DNA from: Rhodococcus zopfii NBRC 100606 = JCM 9919
GTDB lineage: Bacteria; Actinomycetota; Actinomycetes; Mycobacteriales; Mycobacteriaceae
Reading direction: 5' to 3'
Assembly (NCBI RefSeq): GCF_001895025.1
Contig: NZ_BCXI01000008.1
Span: forward strand, 1 to 64,000
Length of the DNA: 64,000 nt
In this document: positions 33,578-43,324 of the stretch, one piece after another
Layout: every line of letters begins with the position of its first letter
Numbering within the stretch: the stretch's first letter is position 1
Program-made: the position numbers and the translations under genes
The notes under the pieces: model-generated
The model's input: the letters and a program-made list of their open reading frames with translations, nothing else
Databases searched by the model: none
Told to the model about the DNA's origin: nothing

Positions 33578-34042
33578 ATGCTGACAGGCATGCCGACGCT
33601 CGTCCCCGATTACTTGTTCGGCTTTCTGCAGGACAGCGGCCTTGCCGGATCTCCCGGCGAAGCCGCGGCCCTGCTCATGGAGGGCCTGGTCCGGATCAAC
33701 CACCTGTCCGTCCGCAACCCCCGCGTTCACCTGGCCCCCGGTGACGTCGTCTCCCTCGCCGGCGACCCCCGGCGCGCGGTGTTCACGCCACCGGCCGAGG
33801 CGCGGTGTGCGCAGCCGCTGCGAACCCGGCGAACCCGGGAGAGACTGGTCCGCGTGACCGGACATCCGCTGCCGAAGACCTCGGCCCCCGCCCAGCGCGC
33901 GCTCGACAGCATCGGCATCGCCACACTCGAGGACCTCACCCGATACACCGAACGCGACCTGCTCGCGCTGCACGGCATGGGACCGAAGGCCGTCCGCATC
34001 CTGCGCGACGACCTCGAGCGCCACGGTCTGAACTTCGCGTAA
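33578..34042 (+). CDS. S4-like domain fused to RpoA-CTD-like helix-hairpin-helix protein
   Basis: The 154-residue protein joins an N-terminal S4-like RNA-binding region (about 10-70: LAGSPGEAAALLMEGLVRIN ... HLAPGDVVSLAG) and a C-terminal HhH domain (about 95-154: LPKTSAPAQRALDSIGIATLEDLTRYTERDLLALHGMGPKAVRILRDDL), which resembles the RNA polymerase alpha C-terminal domain and other small DNA-binding proteins of actinobacteria. ATG 33578 or 33590 can be the start. It may bind nucleic acid; a role in transcription or RNA is possible. The S4 match is weaker than the HhH match. Confidence 0.65.
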   Translation: MLTGMPTLVPDYLFGFLQDSGLAGSPGEAAALLMEGLVRINHLSVRNPRVHLAPGDVVSLAGDPRRAVFTPPAEARCAQPLRTRRTRERLVRVTGHPLPKTSAPAQRALDSIGIATLEDLTRYTERDLLALHGMGPKAVRILRDDLERHGLNFA

Positions 34043-34098
34043 CCACCGCGCGCTCCCGTTCGCGCGCTGCGTCCGACGGAACGCAGTACCGTCCAACC

Positions 34099-34593
34099 AT
34101 GCCGAAGAAATTCGAGTTCACGGCAGTCCTCGACCATCCGGCCCACGACGTGCATGCCGCGCTGATCGACGAGCGGTACTGGCGTGACCGCATCGCAGGC
34201 AGTCCCACCGCGACCGTGCGGATCGAAAACCCGGACGGTCCCGGCACGCTGCGTGTGGTCGTGACCGAGCGGGCCGAACCGGCCGACCTGCCTGCGCTCG
34301 TGCGCGGCGTTGTGCGCGGCCCGATGGTTCTGGAACGCTCCGACGATTGGGGCACCCTCGGCGCCGACGGCGCGACCGGCGTCATCGTCGGTGGTGCCAC
34401 CGGCATTCCCGTCGACTTCCGCGGGACCTCGCGACTGCAGCCCACCACAGAAGGAACCGTCCTCGCGATGCGCGGCGAGGTGACCGTGAAGATCCCGGTC
34501 GTCGGCGGACGGATCGAGGGTCTGGCCGCGAAGATGATCCGCCAGATCATCGAGAAGGACCGCGCCGCCCTCGCTGCCTGGCTCACCCGCTGA
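34099..34593 (+). CDS. DUF2505-family protein
   Basis: The 164-residue protein (FEFTAVLDHPAHDVHAALIDERYWRDRI at the start; IPVVGGRIEGLAAKMIRQIIEKDRAALAAWL at the end) matches the DUF2505/SRPBCC-like family common in mycolata; such proteins have a lipid-binding-like helix-grip fold and unknown function. No signal peptide. It stands 57 bp after the S4-HhH gene in the same direction and 150 bp before recC; the 150-bp gap holds no other feature I can support. Confidence 0.75.
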   Translation: MPKKFEFTAVLDHPAHDVHAALIDERYWRDRIAGSPTATVRIENPDGPGTLRVVVTERAEPADLPALVRGVVRGPMVLERSDDWGTLGADGATGVIVGGATGIPVDFRGTSRLQPTTEGTVLAMRGEVTVKIPVVGGRIEGLAAKMIRQIIEKDRAALAAWLTR

Positions 34594-34744
34594 CACTCCA
34601 CCCCTCCGCCATCGCCGGGATCTGCGCGACGGCACCGAAGGCAGACTGCGTCGGTGTCCGAATGCCGACTGCGTCGGTGCCCGATGTCCGACCGGTGTGA
34701 TAGACCGCAGGAGGAAAACCGGACGGACTTCGAGGAGGACACGC

Positions 34745-37700
34745 GTGCTGACGCTGCACCGCGCCGAACGCGCCGACATCCTCGCCGACACCCTGGCCGG
34801 GCTACTCGCGACGCCGCCCGCCGATCCGTTCGCCCGCGAGGTCGTGGCGGTCCCGGCCCGCGGAATGGAACGGTGGCTCACCCAGCGGCTGTCCACCGTG
34901 CTCGGCACGACCGGTGGCGACGGCGTCGCCGCGAACATCGATTTCCCGTCGCCCGCGCGGCTGGTCGACGAGGCGCTGTCCGCGGCCTCCGGAACCACCG
35001 CCGACGACGACCCGTGGCATCCGTCCCGCGTGCTGTGGGCATTGCTCGCCGTGATCGACGAGTGCGTCGGGCAGCCGTGGTGCGCGGTGCTGTCCCGGCA
35101 TCTCGGGCACGGCAGCGACGATTTCCGCACCGGTCGCCGGTACGCGACCGCCGCGCACCTCGCCGAACTGATGCGCGGCTACGGCGCCCAGCGGCCGCAG
35201 ATGCTCGTGGACTGGGCTGCCGGCCGCGACACGGACGGCGCCGGCGCACCGCTCGGCGAACACCTGCTGTGGCAGGCCGAGCTGTGGCGCCGGCTGCGTG
35301 AACGCATCGGCAGCGACAGTCCCGCGCAGCGACTCGACGCGGCGTGCTCGCGGCTGCGCGCCGACCCGGGTGTCGTCGATCTGCCGGAACGGGTGTCGCT
35401 GTTCGGGCCCACCCGGCTGACGTCGGTGCAGCTCGCGGTCCTGTCTGCGCTCGGCGAGCGGCGCGACGTGCACTTGTGGCTGCCGCATCCGAGCCCGGCG
35501 ATGTGGGGGGCGCTCTCCGGTACCCCGGCGCGGCTGCGGCGCGCGGACGACGACAGTGCCCTCGTCGTGCGGCACCCGCTGCTCGCCGCTCTCGCCCGCG
35601 ACGTCCGCGAGTTCCAGACCCGCCTGCGCGACCTCGACGCCGTCGACGTGCACCACCGCTCGGACGAGCCCGCCGGAACACTGCTCGGCCGGCTGCAGGC
35701 CGACATCCGCGCCGACCGCGTCCCGGTCGCCGGCGTCGCGTCCCTCGACGGGACCGTGCAGATCCACGCGTGTCACGGCCCGACCCGGCAGGTGGAGGTG
35801 CTGCGCGAATCGCTGCTGCACCTGTTCCTGGACGATCCGACGCTGGAACCTCGCGACGTGATCGTCATGTGCCCCGACGTCGAGACCTACGCCCCGCTCG
35901 TCCACGCCGCGTTCGGGCAGGGCGTCGCCGGTCACCCGGGCCACGGCTTGCGGGTGCGTGTCGCCGACCGTGCTCTGCGTCGCACCAACCCGGTCCTCGC
36001 CGTCGTCGCGACCCTGCTCGATCTGGCCGACGCCCGCGTCACCGCGAGTCAGGTTCTCGACCTGGCCGCCGCGCCGCCGGTACGGAGGCGGCTCCGCTTC
36101 ACCGACGAAGACCTGGAACGCCTGCAGGAATGGACCGTCGCGACCGGCGCTCGCTGGGGCCTTGCCAAGGGGCAGCGCGCCGCGGTCGGTCTCGGCGACT
36201 TCCCGCAGAACACGTTCGGCACCGCGCTCGACCGGCTGCTGCTCGGCGTCGCGGCCGACGAGTCGCAGAGCGAATGGCTCTCGCTCGCACTGCCCTTCGA
36301 CGACGTGGACAGCAACGACATCGACCGCGCCGGGCGATTCGCCGAGTACATCGACCGGCTGCACTCGGTGCTGCACAGTCTCCGCGGCCTCAAACCCGCG
36401 ACCCGGTGGTCCGCGGACCTGGCCCGTGCCGTGGACCTGCTCGCCGATGTCGCACCGAGCGACGGCTGGCAGCTCGTCCAGGCGCACCGCGAGCTCGCCG
36501 CGGCCGTCGAACACAGCGGCGACGCGCAGCTGCGGCTCGCCGACGTGCGGGCCATGCTTGCGAGCCGGCTCGCGGGCCGGCCCACCCGGGCGAACTTCCG
36601 CACCGGTGAACTCACCGTCTGCACGATGGTCCCGATGCGGTCGGTGCCCCATCGGGTCGTGGTGCTGCTCGGGCTCGACGACGAGCATTTCCCGCGCGGC
36701 ACCCACATCGACGGCGACGACGTCACCGCGCTCGATCCCATTGCAGGAGAGCGAGATCCGCGCAGCGAGGATCGGCAGCTGCTGCTCGATGCCCTGATGT
36801 CCGCCCGCGACCGGGTCCTGTTGTTCCACACCGGCGCCGACCCCGTCACCGGTGCGCCACGGCCACCCGCGGTCCCGCTCAGCGAACTGCGCGACATCGT
36901 CGCCGCCATGACCGCCGGCGGGCCGGCACGGGGCGAGCGAAGCGACGGGGAAGGTGACGGGGGCGAGCGAAGCGACGGGGAATGTGACGGGGGCGAGCGA
37001 AGCGACGGGGAATGTGAGGCCGTCGTGACGCGGCATCCGTTGCAGCCGTTCGACGCCCGCAACTTCCGTGCCGACGCGCCGTTCAGTTTCGACACCGCAG
37101 CCCTCGCGGGGGCCCGGGCCGCGACGCGACCCGATCCCGAACCACCGCGGTCGGTCGGGGCGGCGTGCGCGGCCCTGGCTCCCCGCCCCGTCGACGGCGA
37201 CGTGGACCTCACCGAACTCGTCGCCTTCCTCACCCATCCCACCCAGGGGTTCCTGCGGCAGCGACTGGGTTTGCGCATCCCCGAACTCGACGAGGACATC
37301 GCCGACGCCCTCGACATCGAACTCGACGGTCTCGCCCGCTGGAACCTGGGTGAACGCATGCTCGAGGCGCGCCTGGCAGGCGTGGATCCTGCCGACTTCC
37401 GCGCCGCCGAATGGCGACGCGGCACCCTGCCGCCGTCCGCGCTCGGTGAGCGTGTCCTCGGCGACGTCACCCGCATCGTGGAGGAACTCGTCGCGACGTG
37501 CGGACCGGTGCACGCCGGTCCCGCCGACACCGCCGACATCGTCGTCGACCTCGGCGACGGCCGCCGCCTCACCGGCACCGTCGGCGGAATCCACGGCACG
37601 ACGATCGCGCGGAGCACGTTTTCGCGCCTGGCCCCGAAACAGCGGATGACGGCGTGGATCCACCTGCTCGCGGTCGCCGCGTCCGGCCGGCCCGGCACGT

Positions 37701-38119
37701 GGCAGGCGGTGACCACCGGCCGTGGCCGCTTCCGCACCCCCGCCTGGCGTTCCACCCTCACGGCGCCCACCGATGCGCACGATCAACTGCTGCGGCTGGT
37801 GAGCCTGCGCGATCGGGGACTGCACACGCCGTTGCCGATCACCACCGGTGCCTCCGCCGAATACGCGAACCGGCGGTATCGCGGCGACTCGGTCGAGATG
37901 GCCCTCGAATCCGCGGGCAAGGAGTTCGGCAGTGCGTTCGGCGACAAGGACCGGCACCTGACCTACCTGTACGGAGCGGGAGTGAGTCTGAGCGGGCTGA
38001 CCTCAGCCTCGCCGCTCGACGACGAACGTGCCTGGTGCGAGGACCCGACCCGCTTCGGGGTGCTCGCGCGGCGCCTCTGGGAACCGCTGCTGGCATCGGA
38101 AACGCAAGGGAGGCCGTGA
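34745..38119 (+). CDS. recC: Exodeoxyribonuclease V subunit RecC
   Basis: The 1124-residue protein has the RecC layout: a dead helicase core, with FAREVVAVPARGMERWLTQRLS near residue 30, IHACHGPTRQVEVLRESLLHLF near 340, VMCPDVETYAPLVHAAFG near 378 and HRVVVLLGLDDEHFPRG near 638. RecC holds RecB and RecD together and scans for Chi in the E. coli enzyme. GTG 34745 follows GGAGGA. The stop overlaps the recB start (ATGA). At residues 730-759 lies a triple 10-residue repeat (GERSDGE-x3) not expected from the family, just before VVTRHPLQPFDARNF. RecBCD in actinobacteria coexists with AdnAB and is used in single-strand annealing. Its length is otherwise normal. Confidence 0.88.
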   Translation: MLTLHRAERADILADTLAGLLATPPADPFAREVVAVPARGMERWLTQRLSTVLGTTGGDGVAANIDFPSPARLVDEALSAASGTTADDDPWHPSRVLWALLAVIDECVGQPWCAVLSRHLGHGSDDFRTGRRYATAAHLAELMRGYGAQRPQMLVDWAAGRDTDGAGAPLGEHLLWQAELWRRLRERIGSDSPAQRLDAACSRLRADPGVVDLPERVSLFGPTRLTSVQLAVLSALGERRDVHLWLPHPSPAMWGALSGTPARLRRADDDSALVVRHPLLAALARDVREFQTRLRDLDAVDVHHRSDEPAGTLLGRLQADIRADRVPVAGVASLDGTVQIHACHGPTRQVEVLRESLLHLFLDDPTLEPRDVIVMCPDVETYAPLVHAAFGQGVAGHPGHGLRVRVADRALRRTNPVLAVVATLLDLADARVTASQVLDLAAAPPVRRRLRFTDEDLERLQEWTVATGARWGLAKGQRAAVGLGDFPQNTFGTALDRLLLGVAADESQSEWLSLALPFDDVDSNDIDRAGRFAEYIDRLHSVLHSLRGLKPATRWSADLARAVDLLADVAPSDGWQLVQAHRELAAAVEHSGDAQLRLADVRAMLASRLAGRPTRANFRTGELTVCTMVPMRSVPHRVVVLLGLDDEHFPRGTHIDGDDVTALDPIAGERDPRSEDRQLLLDALMSARDRVLLFHTGADPVTGAPRPPAVPLSELRDIVAAMTAGGPARGERSDGEGDGGERSDGECDGGERSDGECEAVVTRHPLQPFDARNFRADAPFSFDTAALAGARAATRPDPEPPRSVGAACAALAPRPVDGDVDLTELVAFLTHPTQGFLRQRLGLRIPELDEDIADALDIELDGLARWNLGERMLEARLAGVDPADFRAAEWRRGTLPPSALGERVLGDVTRIVEELVATCGPVHAGPADTADIVVDLGDGRRLTGTVGGIHGTTIARSTFSRLAPKQRMTAWIHLLAVAASGRPGTWQAVTTGRGRFRTPAWRSTLTAPTDAHDQLLRLVSLRDRGLHTPLPITTGASAEYANRRYRGDSVEMALESAGKEFGSAFGDKDRHLTYLYGAGVSLSGLTSASPLDDERAWCEDPTRFGVLARRLWEPLLASETQGRP
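36931..37020 (+). repeat. 30-bp tandem repeat, three copies, inside recC
   Basis: Copies at 36931-36960, 36961-36990 and 36991-37020 start GGGCGAGCGAAGCGACGGGG and differ only at positions 23 (G/T) and near the end. They are a multiple of three and keep the frame, encoding GERSDGE plus three residues each. A related 25-bp copy is in recB. The repeat unit is not explained by RecC conservation. Confidence 0.9.
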
Positions 38120-41100
38120 TGACGGCGTCGACCTCGCCGGCGACGGCGTTCGACCTGCTCGGTCCGCTGCCGCGCGGCACCACAGTGCTCGAGGCCAGTG
38201 CGGGCACCGGCAAGACCTATGCGATCGTCGGCCTGGCGACCCGCTTCGTCGCCGAAGGCCACGCCGACCTGTCGGAACTGCTGCTCGTGACGTTCAGCCG
38301 CGCCGCCACCCAGGAACTGCGCGAACGCACCCGGGAGCGGTTCGCGACCGTGGCCGCGGCGCTCGCCGACCCGGACGCCGCGCGGCGCAGCGGCGACGAG
38401 CTGATCCGGTATCTCGCCGACGGCGACGTCGCCGCGCACCGCACCCGGCTCCGGCAGGCCCTGTCGAGCTTCGACGCCACCACCATCGCCACCACCCACG
38501 GCTTCTGTCAGCGGATGCTCGACGAACTCGGCATCGCCGGGGAACGCGAACCCGACGTGGTGCTCGTCGAGGATGTCGACGACCTGACCACCGAAGTCGT
38601 CGCGGATCTGTATCTGCGCACGTACGGGCGGGTCGAGAGCGCCCCGATCAGTCTCTCCGAGGCGACCGCCGCCGCCCGCGCCGCGATCTTCGATCCGCAG
38701 GCCGAGCTGGTCCCGGAGGGGGCCGAGGGCACACCGGCGGGGGAGCGGGTCGCGTTCGCGCGCGCCGTGCGTATCGAGGTCGAACGCCGCAAACGCGCGG
38801 TGGGCCTGCGGGACTTCGACGACCAGCTCGCGCTGCTGCACAAGGTGCTCGGCGACCCCGAGCACGGCGACGCGGCGTGCCGGCGGGTCCGGTCGCGGTT
38901 CGCGGTGGTGCTCGTCGACGAATTCCAGGACACCGACCCGAAACAGTGGGAGATCCTGCGCCGCGCCTTCCACGGCCACACGACCCTCGTGCTCGTCGGC
39001 GACCCCAAGCAGGCGATCTACGCGTTCCGTGGGGCCGAGGTCCTGAGCTACCTCGAGGCCGTGGCGGTCGCCGACAGTCACCTGGAACTGACGACCAACT
39101 GGCGCAGCGACGGCAACCTGCTCGCGGCGTTGCGGAGGCTGTACGGTGGTGCCGCTCTGGGGGATTCGCGGATCGTCGTGCATCCCGTCGACGCGGCGCA
39201 GCCGGCGTCGCGGGTGGTCGGGGCACCCCCGATCCGGCTGCGCTACCTGCCGCGGAGCGGCGCCGGGCCGTACGGCAGTTCCGGATTTCCCGCGGTGGGT
39301 GCGCTGCGGTCACGGGTCGCGCGCGACGTCGCCGCCGATATCGTCCGGTTGCTCGACAGCGGCGCCACCGTCGATCACGGTCGCGGCCCGCGCCGCGTCG
39401 AGCCGGGCGACATCGCGGTGCTGGTGCGCACCCACACGCAGGTGTCGCTGGTGTACGACGCGCTCGTGCGCACCGGGGTGCCGTGCGTGCTGGCCGGTGG
39501 CACCAGCGTGTTCGCGACTCCGGCCGCACAGGAATGGCTGTGGCTGCTGCAGGCGCTCGAACAGCCGCACCGGTCCGACCGGGTGCGGCTGGCCGCGCTG
39601 ACCTCCCTGCTCGGGTACAGCGTCGACGACGTCGACACCCGCGGCGACGAGTTGGTCGCCGAGGTCGGCAGCATGCTGCGCGAGCTGGCCGCGGTGTTCG
39701 CCCGGTCCGGGTTCGCGGCGTTGTTCGAACGGCTCGCGACGCTCGGCCGGCTCGAGGCGCGACTGCTCGCGACCGTGTCCGGCGAACGCGCCCTGACCGA
39801 TGTGCGCCACATCGCGCAGTTGCTCGATCGTGTTGCCGCCGAGGAATTCCTGGGTCCGACGGCACTGACGCGGTGGCTCGAGGAGCGAATGCTCGATCCG
39901 CGTCCCGGCAGCGCCGACCGCAGCCGCCGCCTCGACAGCGACGCCGCGGCTGTGCAGATCCTCACCGTGCACGGCAGCAAGGGTCTCGAATTCCCGGTCG
40001 TGTACGTGCCGTTCGGGTGGGATTCGGCGAAACACCCCAATCCCGATCCGTTGCTGCTGCACGAGGACGGCCGGCGCATCCTCGACGTCGGCGGCGAGGG
40101 CAGCCCCGGATACGGGCAGCGTCGTGCCCGGCACGACGAGGAGGCCGCCGGGGAGGAACTGCGACTGCTGTACGTCGCGCTGACCCGCGCACGATGCCAC
40201 CTCGCGCTGTGGTGGGCGCCGTCCTTCGGCACCGGGTCGTCGCCGCTGCACCGGATGCTCGCCGGTCGTATGGACGGCACCGCCGACCTCGCCCCGACCG
40301 TGAAGATTCCCGCCGATGCGGTGGTCGCCGACCAGTTCACCTCGTGGTCCGAACGCGCGGACGGGTTGATCATCACGGAGGCGGTCGCGCCGGGGCCGAT
40401 CACGGTGCCGACGTGGAGCCGCGATCGCGATCACGACGACGCCTTGGCCGCGGCCCGTTTCGACCGGGCCCTCGACGAACATTGGCGGCGCACGTCCTAC
40501 TCCGCGCTGACCGCATCGGCGCACGACAGTCCAGGTGTGGCAAGCGAAGTCGAGGTTCCCGACAAGAACGACGAGCCGGAGGAACCGCCGCTGCCGACCG
40601 GTGAACCGGAACCGGGGCCGGCGGTGGCGGCGATCGAGTCGCCCATGAACGGGCTGCCCGGCGGCACTGTGTTCGGAACCCTCGTGCACGCGGTCCTCGA
40701 GGTCGTCGACACCGCGGCCGCCGACCTCGAGGACGAACTGCTCGACCGCTGCCGCGACGTGATTGCCGCGCAGCATTCGGACGTCGATCCGGAGGCGCTG
40801 GCCGCCGCCCTGTTGCCCGTGCTGCACACCCCGCTCGGCGCCCTCGGCGCGACCCTCGCGGGCATCGCGCCCGCGGACCGCCTGGCGGAACTCGACTTCG
40901 AACTGCCGCTCGCCGGCGGCGACACCCCGGTCTCGGCGACCGTGACGCTCGACGCGGTCGGTGCGCTGCTGCGCCGGCATCTGCCCGCCGACGACCCGAT
41001 GTTGCCCTATGCCGATCTGGTGCGGACCCTCGAGCCGATTCCGTTGCGCGGCTACCTCACCGGCAGTATCGACGCGGTGCTGCGGGTGGCCCGGGCAGAG

Positions 41101-41451
41101 CGGAGCGACGGGGAATGTCGCTACGTCATCGTCGACTACAAGACGAACCGGCTCGCGCCCGACGAGCTGCTGACCACCGAGCACTACACTCGCGACCGGA
41201 TGGCCGCGGAGATGCTGCGCGCCCACTATCCGATGCAGGCGATGCTGTATTCGGTTGCGCTGCACCGTTACCTGCGGTGGCGGCTGCCGGGCTACGATCC
41301 GGCCGTGCACCTCGGGGGAGCGCAGTACCTGTTCGTGCGCGGCATGGTCGGACCCGGCACCCCGCCCGGCGTCGGCGTGTTCGACTGGACGCCGCCGGCC
41401 GCCCTCGTCACCGAACTGTCCGACCTGCTCGCCGGAAAGGCCCAGCCGTGA
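38119..41451 (+). CDS. recB: Exodeoxyribonuclease V subunit RecB
   Basis: The 1110-residue protein is an SF1 helicase-nuclease: Walker A EASAGTGKT at 25-33, motif Ia LLVTFSRAATQELRERTRE, motif II VLVDEFQDTDPKQWE near 271, motif III VGDPKQAIYAFRG, motif IV TTNWRSDGN, motif V VHGSKGLEFPVVYVP near 617, motif VI LYVALTRARCHL, then the nuclease domain with GTLVHAVLE and DYKTN (Asp near 1006). It unwinds and digests double-stranded DNA from ends. ATG 38119 overlaps the recC stop; AAGGGAGG precedes it. Residues 993-1000 read AERSDGEC, the peptide of the recC repeat, directly before the YVIVDYKT nuclease strand. Confidence 0.9.
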   Translation: MTASTSPATAFDLLGPLPRGTTVLEASAGTGKTYAIVGLATRFVAEGHADLSELLLVTFSRAATQELRERTRERFATVAAALADPDAARRSGDELIRYLADGDVAAHRTRLRQALSSFDATTIATTHGFCQRMLDELGIAGEREPDVVLVEDVDDLTTEVVADLYLRTYGRVESAPISLSEATAAARAAIFDPQAELVPEGAEGTPAGERVAFARAVRIEVERRKRAVGLRDFDDQLALLHKVLGDPEHGDAACRRVRSRFAVVLVDEFQDTDPKQWEILRRAFHGHTTLVLVGDPKQAIYAFRGAEVLSYLEAVAVADSHLELTTNWRSDGNLLAALRRLYGGAALGDSRIVVHPVDAAQPASRVVGAPPIRLRYLPRSGAGPYGSSGFPAVGALRSRVARDVAADIVRLLDSGATVDHGRGPRRVEPGDIAVLVRTHTQVSLVYDALVRTGVPCVLAGGTSVFATPAAQEWLWLLQALEQPHRSDRVRLAALTSLLGYSVDDVDTRGDELVAEVGSMLRELAAVFARSGFAALFERLATLGRLEARLLATVSGERALTDVRHIAQLLDRVAAEEFLGPTALTRWLEERMLDPRPGSADRSRRLDSDAAAVQILTVHGSKGLEFPVVYVPFGWDSAKHPNPDPLLLHEDGRRILDVGGEGSPGYGQRRARHDEEAAGEELRLLYVALTRARCHLALWWAPSFGTGSSPLHRMLAGRMDGTADLAPTVKIPADAVVADQFTSWSERADGLIITEAVAPGPITVPTWSRDRDHDDALAAARFDRALDEHWRRTSYSALTASAHDSPGVASEVEVPDKNDEPEEPPLPTGEPEPGPAVAAIESPMNGLPGGTVFGTLVHAVLEVVDTAAADLEDELLDRCRDVIAAQHSDVDPEALAAALLPVLHTPLGALGATLAGIAPADRLAELDFELPLAGGDTPVSATVTLDAVGALLRRHLPADDPMLPYADLVRTLEPIPLRGYLTGSIDAVLRVARAERSDGECRYVIVDYKTNRLAPDELLTTEHYTRDRMAAEMLRAHYPMQAMLYSVALHRYLRWRLPGYDPAVHLGGAQYLFVRGMVGPGTPPGVGVFDWTPPAALVTELSDLLAGKAQP
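41094..41118 (+). repeat. Related single repeat copy inside recB
   Basis: Matches the recC 30-bp repeat at 22 of 25 bases (GAGCG-x-AGCGACGGGGAATGT) and encodes ERSDGEC in the same frame. It sits just upstream of the conserved nuclease strand YVIVDYKT. Confidence 0.75.
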
Positions 41452-43322
41452 TCGATGTCCTGGTGGCCCAGCGCGGCAAAGGCGCGCTGCGTGCATTCAA
41501 CGAGGCCGGTGTCCTCGCCGCCGCCGACGTGCACGTCGCGCTGCGACTTGCCGGTCTCGGCGCCGAACCCGACGAAGACGTGCAACTCGCCACCGCGCTG
41601 GCGGTGCGGGCCGTGCGATCGGGGTCGGTGTGCCTGGACCTGACCCGGCTGCGGGACGTCGGCGCCGACGAGAACTCCCGGATCGACCCGGCCACGCTGC
41701 CGTGGCCGGACGACGACGCGGTGCTCGCGGCGCTGCGGCGCAGCCCCCTGACCACGGGATCCCCGACCGGTCCGCTGCGTCCGCTGCGGCTCGTCGACAC
41801 CGACTCGGGGCCCCTGCTGTACCTGGACCGCTACTTCCGGCAGGAGCAGACCGTGCGGCGTGGCCTGGACGCGCGGGCCCGCGACTATCCGGACGTCGAC
41901 GAGGGCCTGCTCGTGCAGCGACTCGACGAGTTGTTCCGCGACCCGGCCGACGCGTCCCGTCCGTCGTCGGCGCCGGACCGGCAGCGGGTGGCCGCCGCGC
42001 TCGCCGCCACCCACTGGACCACCGTCGTCGCCGGTGGTCCCGGCACCGGCAAGACCCACACCGTCGCGCGGATTCTCGCGCTGCTCACGTCCCTGCACGG
42101 CCCCGGGGTGCGGATCGGGCTGGCGGCACCCACGGGCAAGGCCGCGGCCCGGCTACAGGAGTCGGTGCGCGACCAGGCCGGACTGCTCGGGTTGGCACCC
42201 GATGTCACCGCCATGACGCTGCACCGGATGCTCGGCTGGCAGCGCGGGCGGACCCGGTTCCGCTACCACGCGGGCAACCACCTGCCGTTCGACGCGATCG
42301 TCGTCGACGAAACCTCCATGGTGTCGTTGACGATGATGAGCTGCCTGCTCGAGGCGGTCCGTCCCGACACCAGGCTGGTGCTCGTCGGCGACCCCGATCA
42401 GCTCACCTCCGTCGACGCCGGCGCGGTCCTGGCGGATCTGGTGGCGCGGCCTGTCACCGGCACCCCGAACCCGGTCTTCGTGAACGTCGCCGCCCGCGAT
42501 CTGGCCGCCGCCGACGACCCCGACGAAGCCGCCTTCGGAGCCGGCGAACGGGAACGCCTGCGCAGCAGTGTCGTTCGCCTCAGTCGCGGTAGGCGGTTCG
42601 GTGGGGGCATTGCCCGGCTCGCGGTCGCGGTGCGTGACGGCGACGACGATGAGGCGATGCGCATCCTGCGCAGCGGCGTGCCCGAGGTGTCGTTCCACGC
42701 CCCCGGCGACCTGGACGCGCTGCGCGACGACGTGGTCCGTTCCGCGGACGAGGTCACCGCGGCGGCCGTGGCGGGCGACGCGCACACCGCGCTGGCCCGC
42801 TTCGAGACGCACCGGTTGCTGTGTGCGCACCGGGACGGCCCGTACGGGGTGCAGCACTGGGCGCGGCAGGCGACGGAATGGATCGGCGTGTCGTCCGGCC
42901 GCCGCCCGGACCCGGACCGCTGGTACCCGGGGCAACCGCTCATGGTCACCGCGAACGACCACGATCTGCGCATTTACAACGGCGACACCGGGGTCGTCGT
43001 GCGCCGGGGGGACGACGCGCTGGTCGCGGCGTTCGTGCGCGGCAAGGACCCTTTCCTGCTGCATCCGAGTCACCTGTCGGCGGTGCAGACGGTGTATGCG
43101 ATGACGATCCACCGCAGCCAGGGCAGTCAGTACGACACCGTGTCGGTGGTGCTGCCCGACGAGACGTCGTCGCTGTTGACGCGGGAACTGCTGTACACCG
43201 CGATCACCCGTGCGCGTCGACGCGTGCGCATCATCGGGACCGAGGACGCCGTGCGCGCCGCAGTGGGACGTCAGGTGCTGCGCGCGAGCGGGCTGCGCCG
43301 CACGATCCTCACCGAAAGCTGA
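41448..43322 (+). CDS. recD: Exodeoxyribonuclease V subunit RecD
   Basis: The 624-residue protein is the fast 5'-3' SF1 helicase of RecBCD: Walker A VVAGGPGTGKTHTVARIL near 195, IGLAAPTGKAAARL near 227, motif II IVVDETSMVSLTMM near 285, motif III LVLVGDPDQLTSVDAGAVL, and the end motifs VYAMTIHRSQGSQYDTVSVVLP and LLYTAITRARRRVRI. GTG 41448 overlaps the recB stop (GTGA), keeping tight coupling in the order recC-recB-recD. It ends 2 bp from the convergent ligB gene. Confidence 0.92.
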   Translation: MIDVLVAQRGKGALRAFNEAGVLAAADVHVALRLAGLGAEPDEDVQLATALAVRAVRSGSVCLDLTRLRDVGADENSRIDPATLPWPDDDAVLAALRRSPLTTGSPTGPLRPLRLVDTDSGPLLYLDRYFRQEQTVRRGLDARARDYPDVDEGLLVQRLDELFRDPADASRPSSAPDRQRVAAALAATHWTTVVAGGPGTGKTHTVARILALLTSLHGPGVRIGLAAPTGKAAARLQESVRDQAGLLGLAPDVTAMTLHRMLGWQRGRTRFRYHAGNHLPFDAIVVDETSMVSLTMMSCLLEAVRPDTRLVLVGDPDQLTSVDAGAVLADLVARPVTGTPNPVFVNVAARDLAAADDPDEAAFGAGERERLRSSVVRLSRGRRFGGGIARLAVAVRDGDDDEAMRILRSGVPEVSFHAPGDLDALRDDVVRSADEVTAAAVAGDAHTALARFETHRLLCAHRDGPYGVQHWARQATEWIGVSSGRRPDPDRWYPGQPLMVTANDHDLRIYNGDTGVVVRRGDDALVAAFVRGKDPFLLHPSHLSAVQTVYAMTIHRSQGSQYDTVSVVLPDETSSLLTRELLYTAITRARRRVRIIGTEDAVRAAVGRQVLRASGLRRTILTES

Positions 43323-43324
43323 GG

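Noticed and set aside
36931-37020. CRISPR-like array from three regular repeats.
   Set aside because: Repeats are directly adjacent without spacers, lie in a coding frame and number only three.
34802-37957. Minus-strand open frame of more than 1000 codons opposite recC.
   Set aside because: RecC signatures are on the plus strand; the antisense product has no recognisable domain and biased composition.
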